This document shows, piece by piece, positions 26,150 to 35,161 of a DNA stretch of 64,000 nucleotides; within the stretch, counting starts at the first letter, position 1; every line of letters starts with the position of its first letter. The notes beneath the pieces were generated by a model. The model ran no database searches and was not told the origin of the DNA. It saw nothing but the letters and a program-made list of their open reading frames with translations. Position numbers and translations under genes: made by a program. The stretch is from Calditrichia bacterium. GTDB taxonomy: Bacteria; Calditrichota; Calditrichia; RBG-13-44-9; J075. The DNA is taken from the NCBI GenBank assembly GCA_028284905.1, contig JANQQU010000022.1:186001-250000 (forward strand), written 5' to 3'.

Positions 26150-28765
26150 TTAACGGGCAACGATGTTAACCAGCTTGTTCGGCACAACGATCACTTTAAT
26201 GACATTCTTACCAGCAATCAATTCCTGCACACGATCTGCGGCCATCGCTTGTTTCTCGGTGTCTTCGCGAGATAAATCCGCCGGCAATTGCAGCTTGTAG
26301 CGAACTTTGCCGTTAATCTGAATTACAACTTCCTTGCTGTCTTCCACCAGGTACTTTTCATCAAAAACCGGCCAGCCTTCATATGCCAGCGTATTTTCGT
26401 TACCAAGCATCTGCCATAATTCTTCACACAAATGTGGTGCGAAAGGGCTGAGCAGCAAGATGAATTTTTCCATCACACTGCGCGGACGTTGCGTCCATTT
26501 GTTTGCTTCGTTCACAAAGACCATCATTTGCGCAATCGCGGTATTGAAGCGCATGTTTTCGATGTCTTCAGTAACCTTTTTGATGGTCAGATGCAGTTGT
26601 CGTAATTGTTCCGGCGTTGCAGCGCTGTCATCCACCTGATCCAGAAGCTTCCCGCTGTATTCGTCAGCCATCAAACGCCAGGCACGATTCAGGAAGCGAT
26701 TCACGCCATCGACGCCTTTCATGCTCCAGGATTTCTGTTGTTCCAGCGGGCCCATGAACATTTCATACAAGCGCAGGGAATCGGCGCCATAACTTTCGAC
26801 AATGTCATCGGGATTGATTACATTACCGCGGCTTTTACTCATTTTATGTGCTTTGCCGTCTACCCGAATGGCCGGGTTTTCCTTCCAAACAAAACCGTCA
26901 CCTTTTTTCTCAACGTCGCTTTCGCTCAATTTCCGGGCGGTATAATCAGACGCTTTTTCCACAGTCTCCAGGGATACCGGATTCCCATTCGCATCGCTGT
27001 AAAGGGTGAATTCCATTTCACCTAAAATCATTCCCTGGTGAATCAGTTTTTTGAACGGCTCATCGGTGCTTACAATGCCGATATCATAAAGCACTTTGTG
27101 CCAGAAGCGTGCATAGAGCAAGTGCAATACCGAATGCTCTGCGCCACCGACATACAAATCAACATTCATCCAGTACTTTTCCGCGGCCGGATCAAAGATC
27201 TGATCGTCATTATGCGGATCTACATAACGGAGATAATACCAGCAAGAACCCGCCCACTGCGGCATGGTGTTGAACTCCCGGGTGTACTTCTTCCCGTTGA
27301 TTGTGACGTATTTCCAGCTATCTTGGCCACGAGAAAGCGGCGGTTGCGGATCCTTTTCGTCATCATCAATCGGTGTGGGCTTGTAGTCTTCCATTTCCGG
27401 CAGAGAGAGCGGCAGCTCGGCTTCATCAACTGGCAAAATTTCCCCATCTTCGCCATGTAAAATCGGGAATGGTTCTCCCCAATAGCGCTGACGGCTAAAC
27501 AGCCAATCTCGCAATTTATAATTAATTTGCCGTTGGCCAATCCCTTCAGCTTCCAACCAATCAATGATTTTACTAATCGCCTCGGTTGCCTTCAATCCGT
27601 TGATGCTAAAGTTGTCATTGGCGGAGTTAACCAAAATGCCGTCTTTACTAACATAAGCAGCTTCGGAAATATCTCCACCAGCGATGACTTCCTGAATCGG
27701 CAAATCAAATTTTTTCGCAAATTCATAATCGCGTTCGTCATGTCCCGGCACAGCCATGATTGCACCAGTGCCGTAGGTTGCCAGCACATAATCGGCAATC
27801 CAAACCGGGATTTGCTCGCCATTCACCGGATTAATCGCATAGCCTCCGGTAAATACGCCGGTTTTCGTTTTCTGCAATTCGGTTCTTTCCAGGTCACTTT
27901 TCCGGGCAGCAGCTTTAATGTAAGCCTCTACCTCGGCACGCTTCGCATCACTGGTGATGCTTTCAACCAGGGAATGCTCCGGGGCTAAAACCATGTATGT
28001 CGCACCGAACAAGGTATCCGGGCGAGTGGTAAATACCCGAATTTTATCATCGCTGTTTGGTAAGGGGAAATCTACTTCCGCCCCCTCTGAGCGGCCGATC
28101 CAGTTCCGTTGCATTTCTTTGGTGCTTTCCGGCCAATCCAAATCATCCAGCGCAGTCAACAGGCGATCCGCATAGGCGGTAATCTTCAGCATCCATTGTT
28201 TCATCGGGCGACGATAAACGGGATGTCCGCCCCGTTCGCTAACGCCGTCGATAACTTCTTCATTCGCCAGAACGGTTCCCAATGCCGGGCACCAGTTTAC
28301 CGGCACTTCTGCAATATAAGCCAATCCTTTTTTGTAGAGCTGCAGGAAAATCCACTGCGTCCACTTGTAATAATCCGGATCCGTTGTATCAACCTGCCGG
28401 TCCCAGTCATAGGAAAATCCCAGGGCCTTCAGCTGATCGCGAAAACGCTTGATGTTATTTTCAGTGGTAATGCGCGGATGTGTGCCGGTCTCAATCGCAT
28501 ACTGTTCGGCAGGCAAGCCATAGGCATCCCAGCCCATGGGATGCAGCACATTTACGCCAAGCATCCTTTTGTAGCGCGCGATGATGTCTGTTGCGGTATA
28601 TCCCTCCGGGTGACCAACATGCAGGCCGGCGCCGCTGGGGTAGGGGAACATATCAAGTACGTAAAATTTTTCTTTAGAGGTGTCTGCTTCCGGGGTGCGA
28701 AATGTCTTTTTGGATTCCCAGTATTCCTGCCATTTCCGCTCAATGTCTTTGTATGGATATCCCAT
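26150..28765 (-). CDS. leuS: LeuS, leucyl-tRNA synthetase
   Basis: An 871-residue class I synthetase of the bacterial LeuRS type. [18 protein letters not shown] contains the HIGH-type motif (HVGH), and [14 protein letters not shown] is the KMSKS loop near residue 645. The CP1 editing domain lies at about 225-420 ([34 protein letters not shown]). The C-terminal anticodon-binding and LeuRS-specific domains are complete to [15 protein letters not shown] 28765 gives the family start [17 protein letters not shown] promoter and a hairpin that may act as an attenuator lie in the 130-base leader. Confidence 0.97.
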   Translation of the reverse strand: MGYPYKDIERKWQEYWESKKTFRTPEADTSKEKFYVLDMFPYPSGAGLHVGHPEGYTATDIIARYKRMLGVNVLHPMGWDAYGLPAEQYAIETGTHPRITTENNIKRFRDQLKALGFSYDWDRQVDTTDPDYYKWTQWIFLQLYKKGLAYIAEVPVNWCPALGTVLANEEVIDGVSERGGHPVYRRPMKQWMLKITAYADRLLTALDDLDWPESTKEMQRNWIGRSEGAEVDFPLPNSDDKIRVFTTRPDTLFGATYMVLAPEHSLVESITSDAKRAEVEAYIKAAARKSDLERTELQKTKTGVFTGGYAINPVNGEQIPVWIADYVLATYGTGAIMAVPGHDERDYEFAKKFDLPIQEVIAGGDISEAAYVSKDGILVNSANDNFSINGLKATEAISKIIDWLEAEGIGQRQINYKLRDWLFSRQRYWGEPFPILHGEDGEILPVDEAELPLSLPEMEDYKPTPIDDDEKDPQPPLSRGQDSWKYVTINGKKYTREFNTMPQWAGSCWYYLRYVDPHNDDQIFDPAAEKYWMNVDLYVGGAEHSVLHLLYARFWHKVLYDIGIVSTDEPFKKLIHQGMILGEMEFTLYSDANGNPVSLETVEKASDYTARKLSESDVEKKGDGFVWKENPAIRVDGKAHKMSKSRGNVINPDDIVESYGADSLRLYEMFMGPLEQQKSWSMKGVDGVNRFLNRAWRLMADEYSGKLLDQVDDSAATPEQLRQLHLTIKKVTEDIENMRFNTAIAQMMVFVNEANKWTQRPRSVMEKFILLLSPFAPHLCEELWQMLGNENTLAYEGWPVFDEKYLVEDSKEVVIQINGKVRYKLQLPADLSREDTEKQAMAADRVQELIAGKNVIKVIVVPNKLVNIVAR

Positions 28766-28792
28766 AATGATTCTCCACGATAAAAATCCGTT

Positions 28793-28861
28793 TTACAAAA
28801 AATAGAGAAACCCACCGGAACGCTTGCTACCAGTGGGTTTTATGCCGTATAAATAATGCAT
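28793..28861 (-). CDS. Possible leader peptide upstream of leuS (22 codons)
   Basis: On the minus strand an ATG at 28861 opens a 22-codon frame closing with TAA at 28793, 28 bases before leuS. The peptide begins MHYLYG, has PTGSKRSGG in the middle and ends FLYFL, with Leu codons TTA, CTC and TTG. The last two Leu codons lie in the 3' side and tail of the leader hairpin. No Shine-Dalgarno sequence precedes the ATG, so translation is doubtful. Confidence 0.25.
   Translation of the reverse strand: MHYLYGIKPTGSKRSGGFLYFL
28797..28840 (-). promoter_or_regulatory. Terminator-like hairpin in the leuS leader (possible attenuator)
   Basis: On the minus strand AAACCCAC (28840-28833) pairs with GTGGGTTT (28815-28808), extended by a weaker inner ACC/GGT-type pairing, then CTCTATTTTTTG. 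It lies within the predicted leuS transcript, about 50 bases after the predicted start. Such a position suggests transcription attenuation. No T-box specifier or the conserved T-box antiterminator sequence is seen. Confidence 0.5.
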
Positions 28862-28895
28862 TTATAACTTATGAACAAGCTGTTAAGAGCGGCGG

Positions 28896-28924
28896 AATAT
28901 ATAAAAAAATCAATGGTGATTCAA
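28896..28924 (-). promoter_or_regulatory. Sigma-70 promoter of leuS
   Basis: On the minus strand TTGAAT (28924-28919) and TATATT (28901-28896) are 17 bases apart. The expected transcription start is near 28889, leaving a leader of about 125 bases. Confidence 0.65.
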
Positions 28925-28948
28925 GCGATAAAGCGCAATTTTGAGAGC

Positions 28949-28977
28949 TTGATTTTTTTTAGAGATAAATCTATATT
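28949..28977 (+). promoter_or_regulatory. Sigma-70 promoter of the DUF3108 gene
   Basis: TTGATT (28949-28954) and TATATT (28972-28977) are 17 bases apart, divergent from the leuS promoter 25 bases away. The expected start is near 28984, just ahead of the gene. Confidence 0.6.
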
Positions 28978-29012
28978 TTAAACTGGCAAAAAGAAAGATG
29001 AGGGTTCTTTCC

Positions 29013-29864
29013 ATGCGTAAGTTAATTGCAGTATTTGTAATCATTCTGGTATTATCATTAACGACTACAGCTCGTGAAAGTAATGCAAATGATTTTCCCT
29101 GGAAAATTGGCGAAGAATTATTTTATAAAGTCAAATATACCTTTATCACCGTTGGTTCTTTGCACTTTACGGTGTTGGGGGAAGATTCTATTCGCGGGCA
29201 AAAGGCATTTCATTGCAAGATGCATTTGAAATCCAGTAATATTCCTTTTCTTGATCTGGATGATACCTATGACAGTTATATCGATGCAGATTCTGTTTAT
29301 GCCCATCGGTTCTGGTCGATCGAGAATCACGATGATTTCCGGCTATATACCTTGTACGATATGGACTATTCTCAAAATCAAATTAAGATTACCATGGAAC
29401 GGCGCTATAAAGATGGCGGGGACACCGTTCAGGTGCTGGACTCTACCGCGGTGATTGATTCCCGAATACAAGACGGCCTTTCACTGTTATATTATGCCCG
29501 TTCAGTCGCTAAAAAAAGCACTGAAGAAGATGTGACAGTCTTTTCCATGAACCAACTACGTGGCACCTCAATCAATTTAACCGGTGAAAAAGATGATATA
29601 AAAGTGCAGGGGGAAAAGGTCGATGGCTACTTTCTGGACGGAAAAATGAAGTTCGTCGGTATCGCCGGTATTAAAGAGGATTTCAAAGGATGGTTTTCGG
29701 AAGATCCACAAAGTATTCCCCTGCATGCACAAATGAAAGCGATCGTTGGTAGTGTGAAGGTTAACCTGGAATGGTGGAAACACTGGGATGGCGAAAAACT
29801 GTTGGGAGATGAAGCGATTCGGGAAAACGAAAAGAAAATTACAATGATTGAATTATCAAAGTAA
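29013..29864 (+). CDS. Exported DUF3108-family protein
   Basis: A 283-residue periplasmic protein with a signal peptide (RKLIAVFVIILVLSLTTTA). The mature part matches the DUF3108 pattern: FPWKIGEELFYKVKYTFITVGSLHF at the start, a central stretch DDTYDSYIDADSVYAHRF, and a late GIAGIKEDFKGWFSEDPQSIPLH segment. The fold is predicted to be all-beta; function is not established. ATG 28998 is an in-frame alternative. Met 29013 is preferred because GAGGG lies 7 bases upstream and the signal peptide begins cleanly there. It is a single-gene unit with its own promoter and terminator. Confidence 0.78.
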   Translation: MRKLIAVFVIILVLSLTTTARESNANDFPWKIGEELFYKVKYTFITVGSLHFTVLGEDSIRGQKAFHCKMHLKSSNIPFLDLDDTYDSYIDADSVYAHRFWSIENHDDFRLYTLYDMDYSQNQIKITMERRYKDGGDTVQVLDSTAVIDSRIQDGLSLLYYARSVAKKSTEEDVTVFSMNQLRGTSINLTGEKDDIKVQGEKVDGYFLDGKMKFVGIAGIKEDFKGWFSEDPQSIPLHAQMKAIVGSVKVNLEWWKHWDGEKLLGDEAIRENEKKITMIELSK

Positions 29865-29892
29865 TCTTACACTATCCTAATTAAATACTTAT

Positions 29893-29922
29893 AACAGACT
29901 CTTTTAAGAGTCTGTTTCTTCT
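29893..29922 (+). terminator. Rho-independent terminator
   Basis: AACAGACTCTT (29893-29903) pairs with AAGAGTCTGTT (29906-29916); innermost pairs open to form the loop. TTCTTCTTG follows. It is 29 bases after the DUF3108 gene. Confidence 0.85.
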
Positions 29923-30034
29923 TGTTTTATCAAGCCCGTTTTTTAAGTCTTCATTAAAACCTCGAAAAAAAATCTAAATTTTTTAGTTTCCTGCCAATTC
30001 TCTGGTAACAGCAATCATTTACAAAGGGGGAAAG

Positions 30035-31750
30035 ATGATTGGCCGTTGCTGGACTGTATTATTGATGTTTTCATTGACATTACATTCTCAGATCACTTTA
30101 ACAGAAATTATGTTCGATCCTGCAGGTAGTGAACGATCTGATGAGTTTATTGAACTCTATAATCATTCCGAAAATGCAATCAATTTAAATGGATGGGAGA
30201 TCGGCGATAGCAGTGCATTCGATGAAATCGTTGCTGTTGCTGGGCAGGGGATTATCTTGAACCCCGGACAATTTGCGGTTCTTCTCGATAGCGACTATTT
30301 CTCATTATCTTCAGCTACTTACGATAGCATTATTCCACCGGCAGCGCTACTACTTACCATTGATGGTGTTACTTTCGGGAATGGCGGTCTATCCAATAGT
30401 CGGGCAAAGACAATCCTTCTGGTCACTGCAGATAAAGATACACTGGCGGGATATAAATACTCATTGGGAAATACACCGGGATATAGCGATGAGAAAATAG
30501 ACCTGGCGGCCGGGAATGATAACTCAAATTGGGGGAATAGCAATAGGCTACATGGTACTCCGGGAATGGAAAATTCGCTTACACCGAAAAGTTCTGACCT
30601 GGCAATCGGCGCAATAGAGATAAATACAAACGGGAATATCGCTGGAAACCCGATTGAATATTTACTGACAATTCGAAATTTAGGACAGTTGACGACGGAT
30701 GCTATTTCTATCATAGAAATAAATGACCGAAACTCGAATGGCTTGATTGATGATGGGGAAATTCTTCGGGAATCTCTTTTGGAAGCCTCTTTGCCACCTG
30801 GCGACTCATTGCAAATAACCGGATCTTTTCTAGACATTTCTTATGGTCGGCATCAACTGGGATTGGGCATTCAATTGGCTGCCGATGAAGATCTCTCGAA
30901 CAACTTTTCCTTCTTTTCAATCTTCGTAGATGATCCGGATGAGAAAAAATTGTTTATAAATGAAATTATGGCGAATCCGCTGACCGGTTTTGAAGAGTGG
31001 ATTGAAATATATAATGCCGGCGTTGATTCAATCGATCTTGGTGAATTGTTTTTCGCAGATTCACAGGATACAATTCCAATTAGTGACACCACGAAGTTTA
31101 TCGCCCCGGCGAAATATGTAGTTTTTGGCGGCGACGATATATTACGCGATCAGTATAATCTTTCAGAAGGGGATGTTATTGTAAATAGCAAATTCCCCGC
31201 ATTGAATAATGGTTTTGACGAAGTTCGCCTGTTGGGACCGGGATTTGCCCTCTACGACTATGTGGCCTACACTGATGATTGGTATGGCATCCCGGCAGAG
31301 AGAGGGCTTAGCCTGGAAAAAATAAATCCATCCTTCAATAGCCAAATGCTGGAGAACTGGACTGCTTCTGTTGCAAATGCTGGTAGCACGCCTGCCGAGA
31401 TCAATAGCGTTTTCCTGGAAATACGCCAATCTGAAAAACAATTGGAAATATTCCCCAATCCGTTTTCGCCGGATAATGATGGGTTTGAGGATTTTACCGC
31501 AATTCAGATCATACAGGAATCAGATGTCGCTTACATGAATGTACGAATATACGATTTACGGGGTAGGCTAATTCGCTTCCTGCGGAATGGTGAGCGGGTC
31601 GCCGCAAGCAGTTCGATATTGTGGGATGGAAAGGATGACTGGGGAAGAACAGCCCGGATAGGCGCTTATATTTGCCATGTAGAGATTCTGGGTGAAAATC
31701 GTTCTCTAAATGGTGAGTTGAAGAAAACGATTATTCTAATAAAAAAATAG
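30035..31750 (+). CDS. Exported lamin-tail-domain protein with C-terminal sorting domain
   Basis: A 571-residue secreted protein. A short signal peptide (about 5-18) is followed by a lamin-tail domain (about 20-170, ITLTEIMFDPAGSERSDEFIELYNH, LNGWEIGDSS). A CARDB-like segment follows (about 185-300), then a second lamin-tail domain (about 305-450, KLFINEIMANPLTGFEEWIEIYN). The C-terminus (about 470-571) is a FlgD-like Ig domain (IFPNPFSPDNDGFEDF, IRFLRNGERV, ILWDGKDDWGR) ending KKTIILIKK. Lamin-tail proteins of bacteria are often surface or DNA-processing associated, but no nuclease motif is seen. AAGGGGG precedes the ATG by 6 bases. Confidence 0.82.
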   Translation: MIGRCWTVLLMFSLTLHSQITLTEIMFDPAGSERSDEFIELYNHSENAINLNGWEIGDSSAFDEIVAVAGQGIILNPGQFAVLLDSDYFSLSSATYDSIIPPAALLLTIDGVTFGNGGLSNSRAKTILLVTADKDTLAGYKYSLGNTPGYSDEKIDLAAGNDNSNWGNSNRLHGTPGMENSLTPKSSDLAIGAIEINTNGNIAGNPIEYLLTIRNLGQLTTDAISIIEINDRNSNGLIDDGEILRESLLEASLPPGDSLQITGSFLDISYGRHQLGLGIQLAADEDLSNNFSFFSIFVDDPDEKKLFINEIMANPLTGFEEWIEIYNAGVDSIDLGELFFADSQDTIPISDTTKFIAPAKYVVFGGDDILRDQYNLSEGDVIVNSKFPALNNGFDEVRLLGPGFALYDYVAYTDDWYGIPAERGLSLEKINPSFNSQMLENWTASVANAGSTPAEINSVFLEIRQSEKQLEIFPNPFSPDNDGFEDFTAIQIIQESDVAYMNVRIYDLRGRLIRFLRNGERVAASSSILWDGKDDWGRTARIGAYICHVEILGENRSLNGELKKTIILIKK

Positions 31751-31755
31751 TCGTC

Positions 31756-32892
31756 CTATTTATTAAGCTTTTCCGGTATATATTTAAATTTATATCCGGA
31801 CATTTCTTTCGGGGGTGATGGCATTGGTTCCGTCCAATAAACCGGGTTAATTCGTTTCTCCGCAGCATCACCATTGGATTGTAATAATGCTTGTAGCTCC
31901 TTCTTTACTTCCCGCGACCTGGCAGCATTTGCTGACCAGAATAGTTGAAAATTATTCGCTTTTCTCAGTGCAAAATGCTGCAATTCATTCCACTCGGGAA
32001 TGCCCTTTTTGGTAATACAGTCCAGGAGGACATCGTCGCCAGTTGCAACCAATGCTTTTAATAATGTTTCAGTGATCTCCCGGTCCTGCATATCGTAAGA
32101 GGCAAAAATGTTCCGATACATTTGGGTCGAGGAAGAGAGGAGCCCAACCTGAACGTTCTCGTCAGTTAATGGGGTTGCTTCTTCGAAACGGATACTAACC
32201 GGAATGGAGGCAATTTGGATCAGACCGACATGAGCTGCGATCTCACCTTCAATCGTTTTACCGGCGAGGCTGCCTCCGGCAGTAAAATACAATACTGCCC
32301 GATTGAAATCTTCTACCCACCAAATATTCTGATGTGCTGGATTAAATTTTACACCTGGTATACGCGGCAACAATGTTATTCGGGACCCCTGAGTTAACCA
32401 GGCAGATCTACGATTTTTCATACGGATTTCCGGAACTTCTTCGCCCTCTTCAAATTCCTGTAATTCGTTGGAATGGCGCTGCACATCTTTTAAGATATCT
32501 TTAACTGCAGATTCGATATGCATGTAAACAACTATATTATGCCAGCTACCCAAAGCAGCTTGCTTTGGATAAAATGCTGTAAAAAAGACTGGTTTCTCTG
32601 AGGGGGATGAGCCTTTTCCGGAAGCGAGGATCGCTTTGGCATCTTCAATGATCGGTTCCAGGTAAAGTACTTTGGACTCCTGCCGACGTTTTACTTTCTC
32701 AAACTCAGTCGGTCCAAGTATAATTTTATAGAATCCTTTTAAGGGAGGTGCAATAAGGCTAACTTGACCTTGAGCGTTCTCGATGTAAACATCTTCTCTT
32801 AGCTTGGCAATAACATATACGCGTATTCGCCAGAAAATCAGTCCAAATACCCCAAGTCCCACTAAACCCGCTAATAAGAGGTAGAATTTCAT
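31756..32892 (-). CDS. Membrane-anchored TIR-like domain protein
   Basis: A 378-residue protein. One N-terminal membrane helix (about 3-22) is followed by a beta-rich domain (about 100-238), with FFTAFYPKQAALGSWHNIVVYMHIESAV and VKFNPAHQNIWWVEDFNRAVLYF, that often precedes TIR domains in bacterial proteins. Residues about 259-372 read as a TIR-like domain: NIFASYDMQD (box 1 type), DCITKKGIPEWNEL, NNFQLFWSANAARSREVKKE, and the tail NPVYWTEPMPSPPKEM. Box 1 is altered relative to SYSHKD. The aligned position of the NADase Glu is uncertain: Glu300 and Glu303 flank Trp301. Signalling or defence roles are possible. Convergent with the lamin-tail gene; no defence genes adjoin it. Confidence 0.75.
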   Translation of the reverse strand: MKFYLLLAGLVGLGVFGLIFWRIRVYVIAKLREDVYIENAQGQVSLIAPPLKGFYKIILGPTEFEKVKRRQESKVLYLEPIIEDAKAILASGKGSSPSEKPVFFTAFYPKQAALGSWHNIVVYMHIESAVKDILKDVQRHSNELQEFEEGEEVPEIRMKNRRSAWLTQGSRITLLPRIPGVKFNPAHQNIWWVEDFNRAVLYFTAGGSLAGKTIEGEIAAHVGLIQIASIPVSIRFEEATPLTDENVQVGLLSSSTQMYRNIFASYDMQDREITETLLKALVATGDDVLLDCITKKGIPEWNELQHFALRKANNFQLFWSANAARSREVKKELQALLQSNGDAAEKRINPVYWTEPMPSPPKEMSGYKFKYIPEKLNK

Positions 32893-33156
32893 TTTGTGCC
32901 TCGTTTGGTCAAATTATCAGTACCGCTAATGCCAATTTTATTCCTTGTGATTCAGAAATAATTTGGCAGCCCCACGGTTATTTGGGTGCAAATAAATTGC
33001 TCATTTTGAAATGATAGGGGAATATATCCGTACGGGTGTGATGTTAAGCAATTATCGGTAATGCAATAATCATAGGGGATATGACTATTGCAACATTAGA
33101 AACCAGGCTCATAAAGGTTTCGCAGGTCTAAAAATAGAAAACTGGGTAATTGAGTA

Positions 33157-33384
33157 CTACAGTAACAGGTCAATTGTTTGACCCGGAGTGCGCTTCCGAC
33201 GAAACTCCAGCATTGCATCCAGCGCTTGCTCTTTCGAGGGAAAAATTCCGACACAAATATAATCCAAATGGGTACCGCTTTGCACTGAAGTGATATTACG
33301 ACGGAGCATTTCTGCGGTCCTGCCCAGATGAAAAGTGTCTTCCGTATGACTGTACTCAATCGCCCATTTGTTGGAATTGTTCAT
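33157..33384 (-). CDS. Small hypothetical protein (75 residues)
   Basis: A short gene supported by GGGAGAGG 6 bases before ATG 33384. The product has an amphipathic helix (RTAEMLRRNI), a beta-hairpin (THLDYICVGIFPS) and a basic helix (KEQALDAMLEFRRKRTPG). The pattern 'YICVGIFPSKEQALDAMLEFRR' hints at a SPOR-like alpha/beta fold, but it is too short to assign. It lies between the TIR-like gene and the MBL-fold gene on the same strand, separated from both by more than 140 bases. Confidence 0.55.
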   Translation of the reverse strand: MNNSNKWAIEYSHTEDTFHLGRTAEMLRRNITSVQSGTHLDYICVGIFPSKEQALDAMLEFRRKRTPGQTIDLLL

Positions 33385-33524
33385 TTAATACCTCTCCCGG
33401 TATTGTGCGTGATGTATTGTTTATGTTTAATTAAACATAATCTTCCCGATCATAAAATGAAAGAGTTTTAGACAATTTTTTTTGAGGATTGTAAAAAAAA
33501 TGAAAAATTACAGGTGATCTTTAC

Positions 33525-34424
33525 CTATAAGGTAATGACTTCACCTTCTCGGGCCGGATGGCAGGGGATGTGATAATTGTAAGAGGTTAATCTTTCCCGG
33601 CTGAGCCGTGCCATTTCATCAACGGTGTCGTCATCATGATCAGGGTCATGATGAAAAAGCACGAGGTGTTTGACTTGTGCCTTTACAGCAAGGTCGACCG
33701 TGTATGTATAGGGAGAATGTCCCCAGGTGATTCGCTGCTCATATTCTTCCGGGAAATATTGTGTATCATGTATCAATAGGTCCGCGCCGGAAATAAAATC
33801 CACCAGACGTCCTTCTTTATCATCGACGAACTTTTCAAACATGGCTTCCAGTGATTCCGGATCATTGTCGCTTTGCTGGTTTTGCAAATACGGTTCATTA
33901 TCACTCATATATACGATTGATTTACCCATGTAATTGAAGCGAAAACCAAGCGTATATCCCGGGTGATTCATGAAATGGGTCTGAACATTAACCCCTTCAA
34001 CATCATAACTGCCCTGGTTGATTGTGCAAAATTCCAACTTGGCGCCCATATCTTCCACTGCTACCGGAAAATATATGGGATTCATTTGCATGGATATAAT
34101 TTTAGTGAGGTCAACATCTGGCTCATCACAGCCATAAATGACGAAATGATTGCCGGGTTTAAAAGCTGCCTTGAAGAAGGGGAGACCCTGGATATGATCC
34201 CAGTGAAAATGGCTGAGAAAGATATAGGCTTTTACCGGATCCTTGATCGTTAAAAGCTCTTTACCCAGTTCACGAATACCGGAGCCGGCATCAATAATGA
34301 ATCGGGGCAAATCTGGAAAATTGATTTCTACACAGGAGGTATTCCCACCATATCGAATAGTACGGGGACCGGGTGTGGGAATAGAGCCCCGGACGCCCCA
34401 AAATTTAATTTTTATAGGTGCCAT
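33525..34424 (-). CDS. MBL-fold metallohydrolase (phosphodiesterase-like)
   Basis: A 299-residue metallo-beta-lactamase-fold enzyme of the PhnP/RNase Z-like group. It starts IKFWGVRGSIPTPGP and YGGNTSCVEI, which mark this subgroup. Metal ligands are SHFHWDHIQG (HxHxDH), FMNHPGYTLGFRF, YMSDNEP and a late FHHDPDHDDD. Related proteins hydrolyse cyclic nucleotides or other phosphodiesters. The start overlaps the end of the response regulator by 20 bases, so the two are co-translated and probably act together. No ribosome-binding site is needed beyond coupling. Confidence 0.85.
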   Translation of the reverse strand: MAPIKIKFWGVRGSIPTPGPRTIRYGGNTSCVEINFPDLPRFIIDAGSGIRELGKELLTIKDPVKAYIFLSHFHWDHIQGLPFFKAAFKPGNHFVIYGCDEPDVDLTKIISMQMNPIYFPVAVEDMGAKLEFCTINQGSYDVEGVNVQTHFMNHPGYTLGFRFNYMGKSIVYMSDNEPYLQNQQSDNDPESLEAMFEKFVDDKEGRLVDFISGADLLIHDTQYFPEEYEQRITWGHSPYTYTVDLAVKAQVKHLVLFHHDPDHDDDTVDEMARLSRERLTSYNYHIPCHPAREGEVITL

Positions 34425-34851
34425 TTTGGATTGGATGGTGCAGCAGCTCCTTGATTTTGGTAATTAGCAGATTCGCACGTGCAGGTTTCAGGAAGAAAGC
34501 ATCAGCGCCCAGTTCAAGTGCTTTGCGGCGATCGGAGTCGTACATTTTACCGGAGTAAATAATAATTTTGGTATGGGAAGTAACAGAAGATGTTTTGATC
34601 TGCTTACAAATACGTAAACCATCAATTTCCGGCATCATTAAATCCAGTATAACAACCCGGGGTTTATCGGAGTGAATGGTTTGCATTGCTTCGGAACTGT
34701 CAGTAACAAAGTGAGCACTAAAACCATATTCTTCCAAAAGGAGTTTGGTGAGAGATGCTTGCTCTACATTGTCTTCGACAATTAAAATTTCGTAGCCTTC
34801 GGGTTTAGCATCCATAGCATTTACCATACTGTTAAAAACATCCATGTTCAT
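34405..34851 (-). CDS. Stand-alone response regulator receiver
   Basis: A 148-residue protein that is a single receiver domain with a 17-residue N-terminal extension. Conserved positions are IVEDN (acidic pair), VVILDLMMPE (phosphorylated Asp), IIIYSGK (Ser in the Thr/Ser position) and FFLKP (Lys). There is no DNA-binding or enzymatic output domain. It overlaps the MBL-fold gene by 20 bases, which suggests that the metallohydrolase is its output partner. AAGGA lies 10 bases before ATG 34851. Its cognate kinase is not adjacent. Confidence 0.9.
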   Translation of the reverse strand: MNMDVFNSMVNAMDAKPEGYEILIVEDNVEQASLTKLLLEEYGFSAHFVTDSSEAMQTIHSDKPRVVILDLMMPEIDGLRICKQIKTSSVTSHTKIIIYSGKMYDSDRRKALELGADAFFLKPARANLLITKIKELLHHPIQNGTYKN

Positions 34852-35161
34852 CCGGGCGTTCCTTCTTATGAATTCTGAATTGATTGTACAAACAATCGCT
34901 TGCAGTAATTTAGTCTGAATTTTTCTGCTTATGAATCACATGCGCTCTACAGGTAAACTCTGACTTTTCAGAAGACTAGCTCAATAATGCATACTCACCC
35001 AAGCAGAGGGTAAAATAGAGATATCAGCAGCTTTTGCTGTTGATTAATATCACAAGTATTTTTCTCTTTCTTTAAAGTCAGATAAATAATGTGTTAAGGG
35101 TAAAAATGTTTTCTGTAAGCGTTTGTTTTAAATTGTCTTATGCGATGTCTTAAGAAAAAAG
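34852..35161. other. Intergenic stretch with two small inverted repeats
   Basis: This 310-base gap lies between the MauE/DoxX gene and the response regulator. It holds GATTGT/ACAATC (34882-34897, 4-nt loop) in the upstream region of the response regulator, and ATCAGCAG/CTGTTGAT (35023-35044, 6-nt loop, one wobble pair). Neither has a clear T-run. I see no ORF or known RNA. Confidence 0.4.

Noticed and set aside
28109-28783. 224-codon plus-strand open frame
   Set aside because: Antisense to the N-terminal half of leuS; a shadow of biased codon use.
28797-28840. T-box riboswitch upstream of leuS
   Set aside because: The leader is only about 125 bases. It lacks a specifier-loop domain and the conserved AGGGUGGNACCGCG antiterminator sequence.
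29013-29864. Start at ATG 28998 for the DUF3108 gene
   Set aside because: Not excluded, but Met 29013 has a better-spaced GAGGG and a cleaner signal peptide start.
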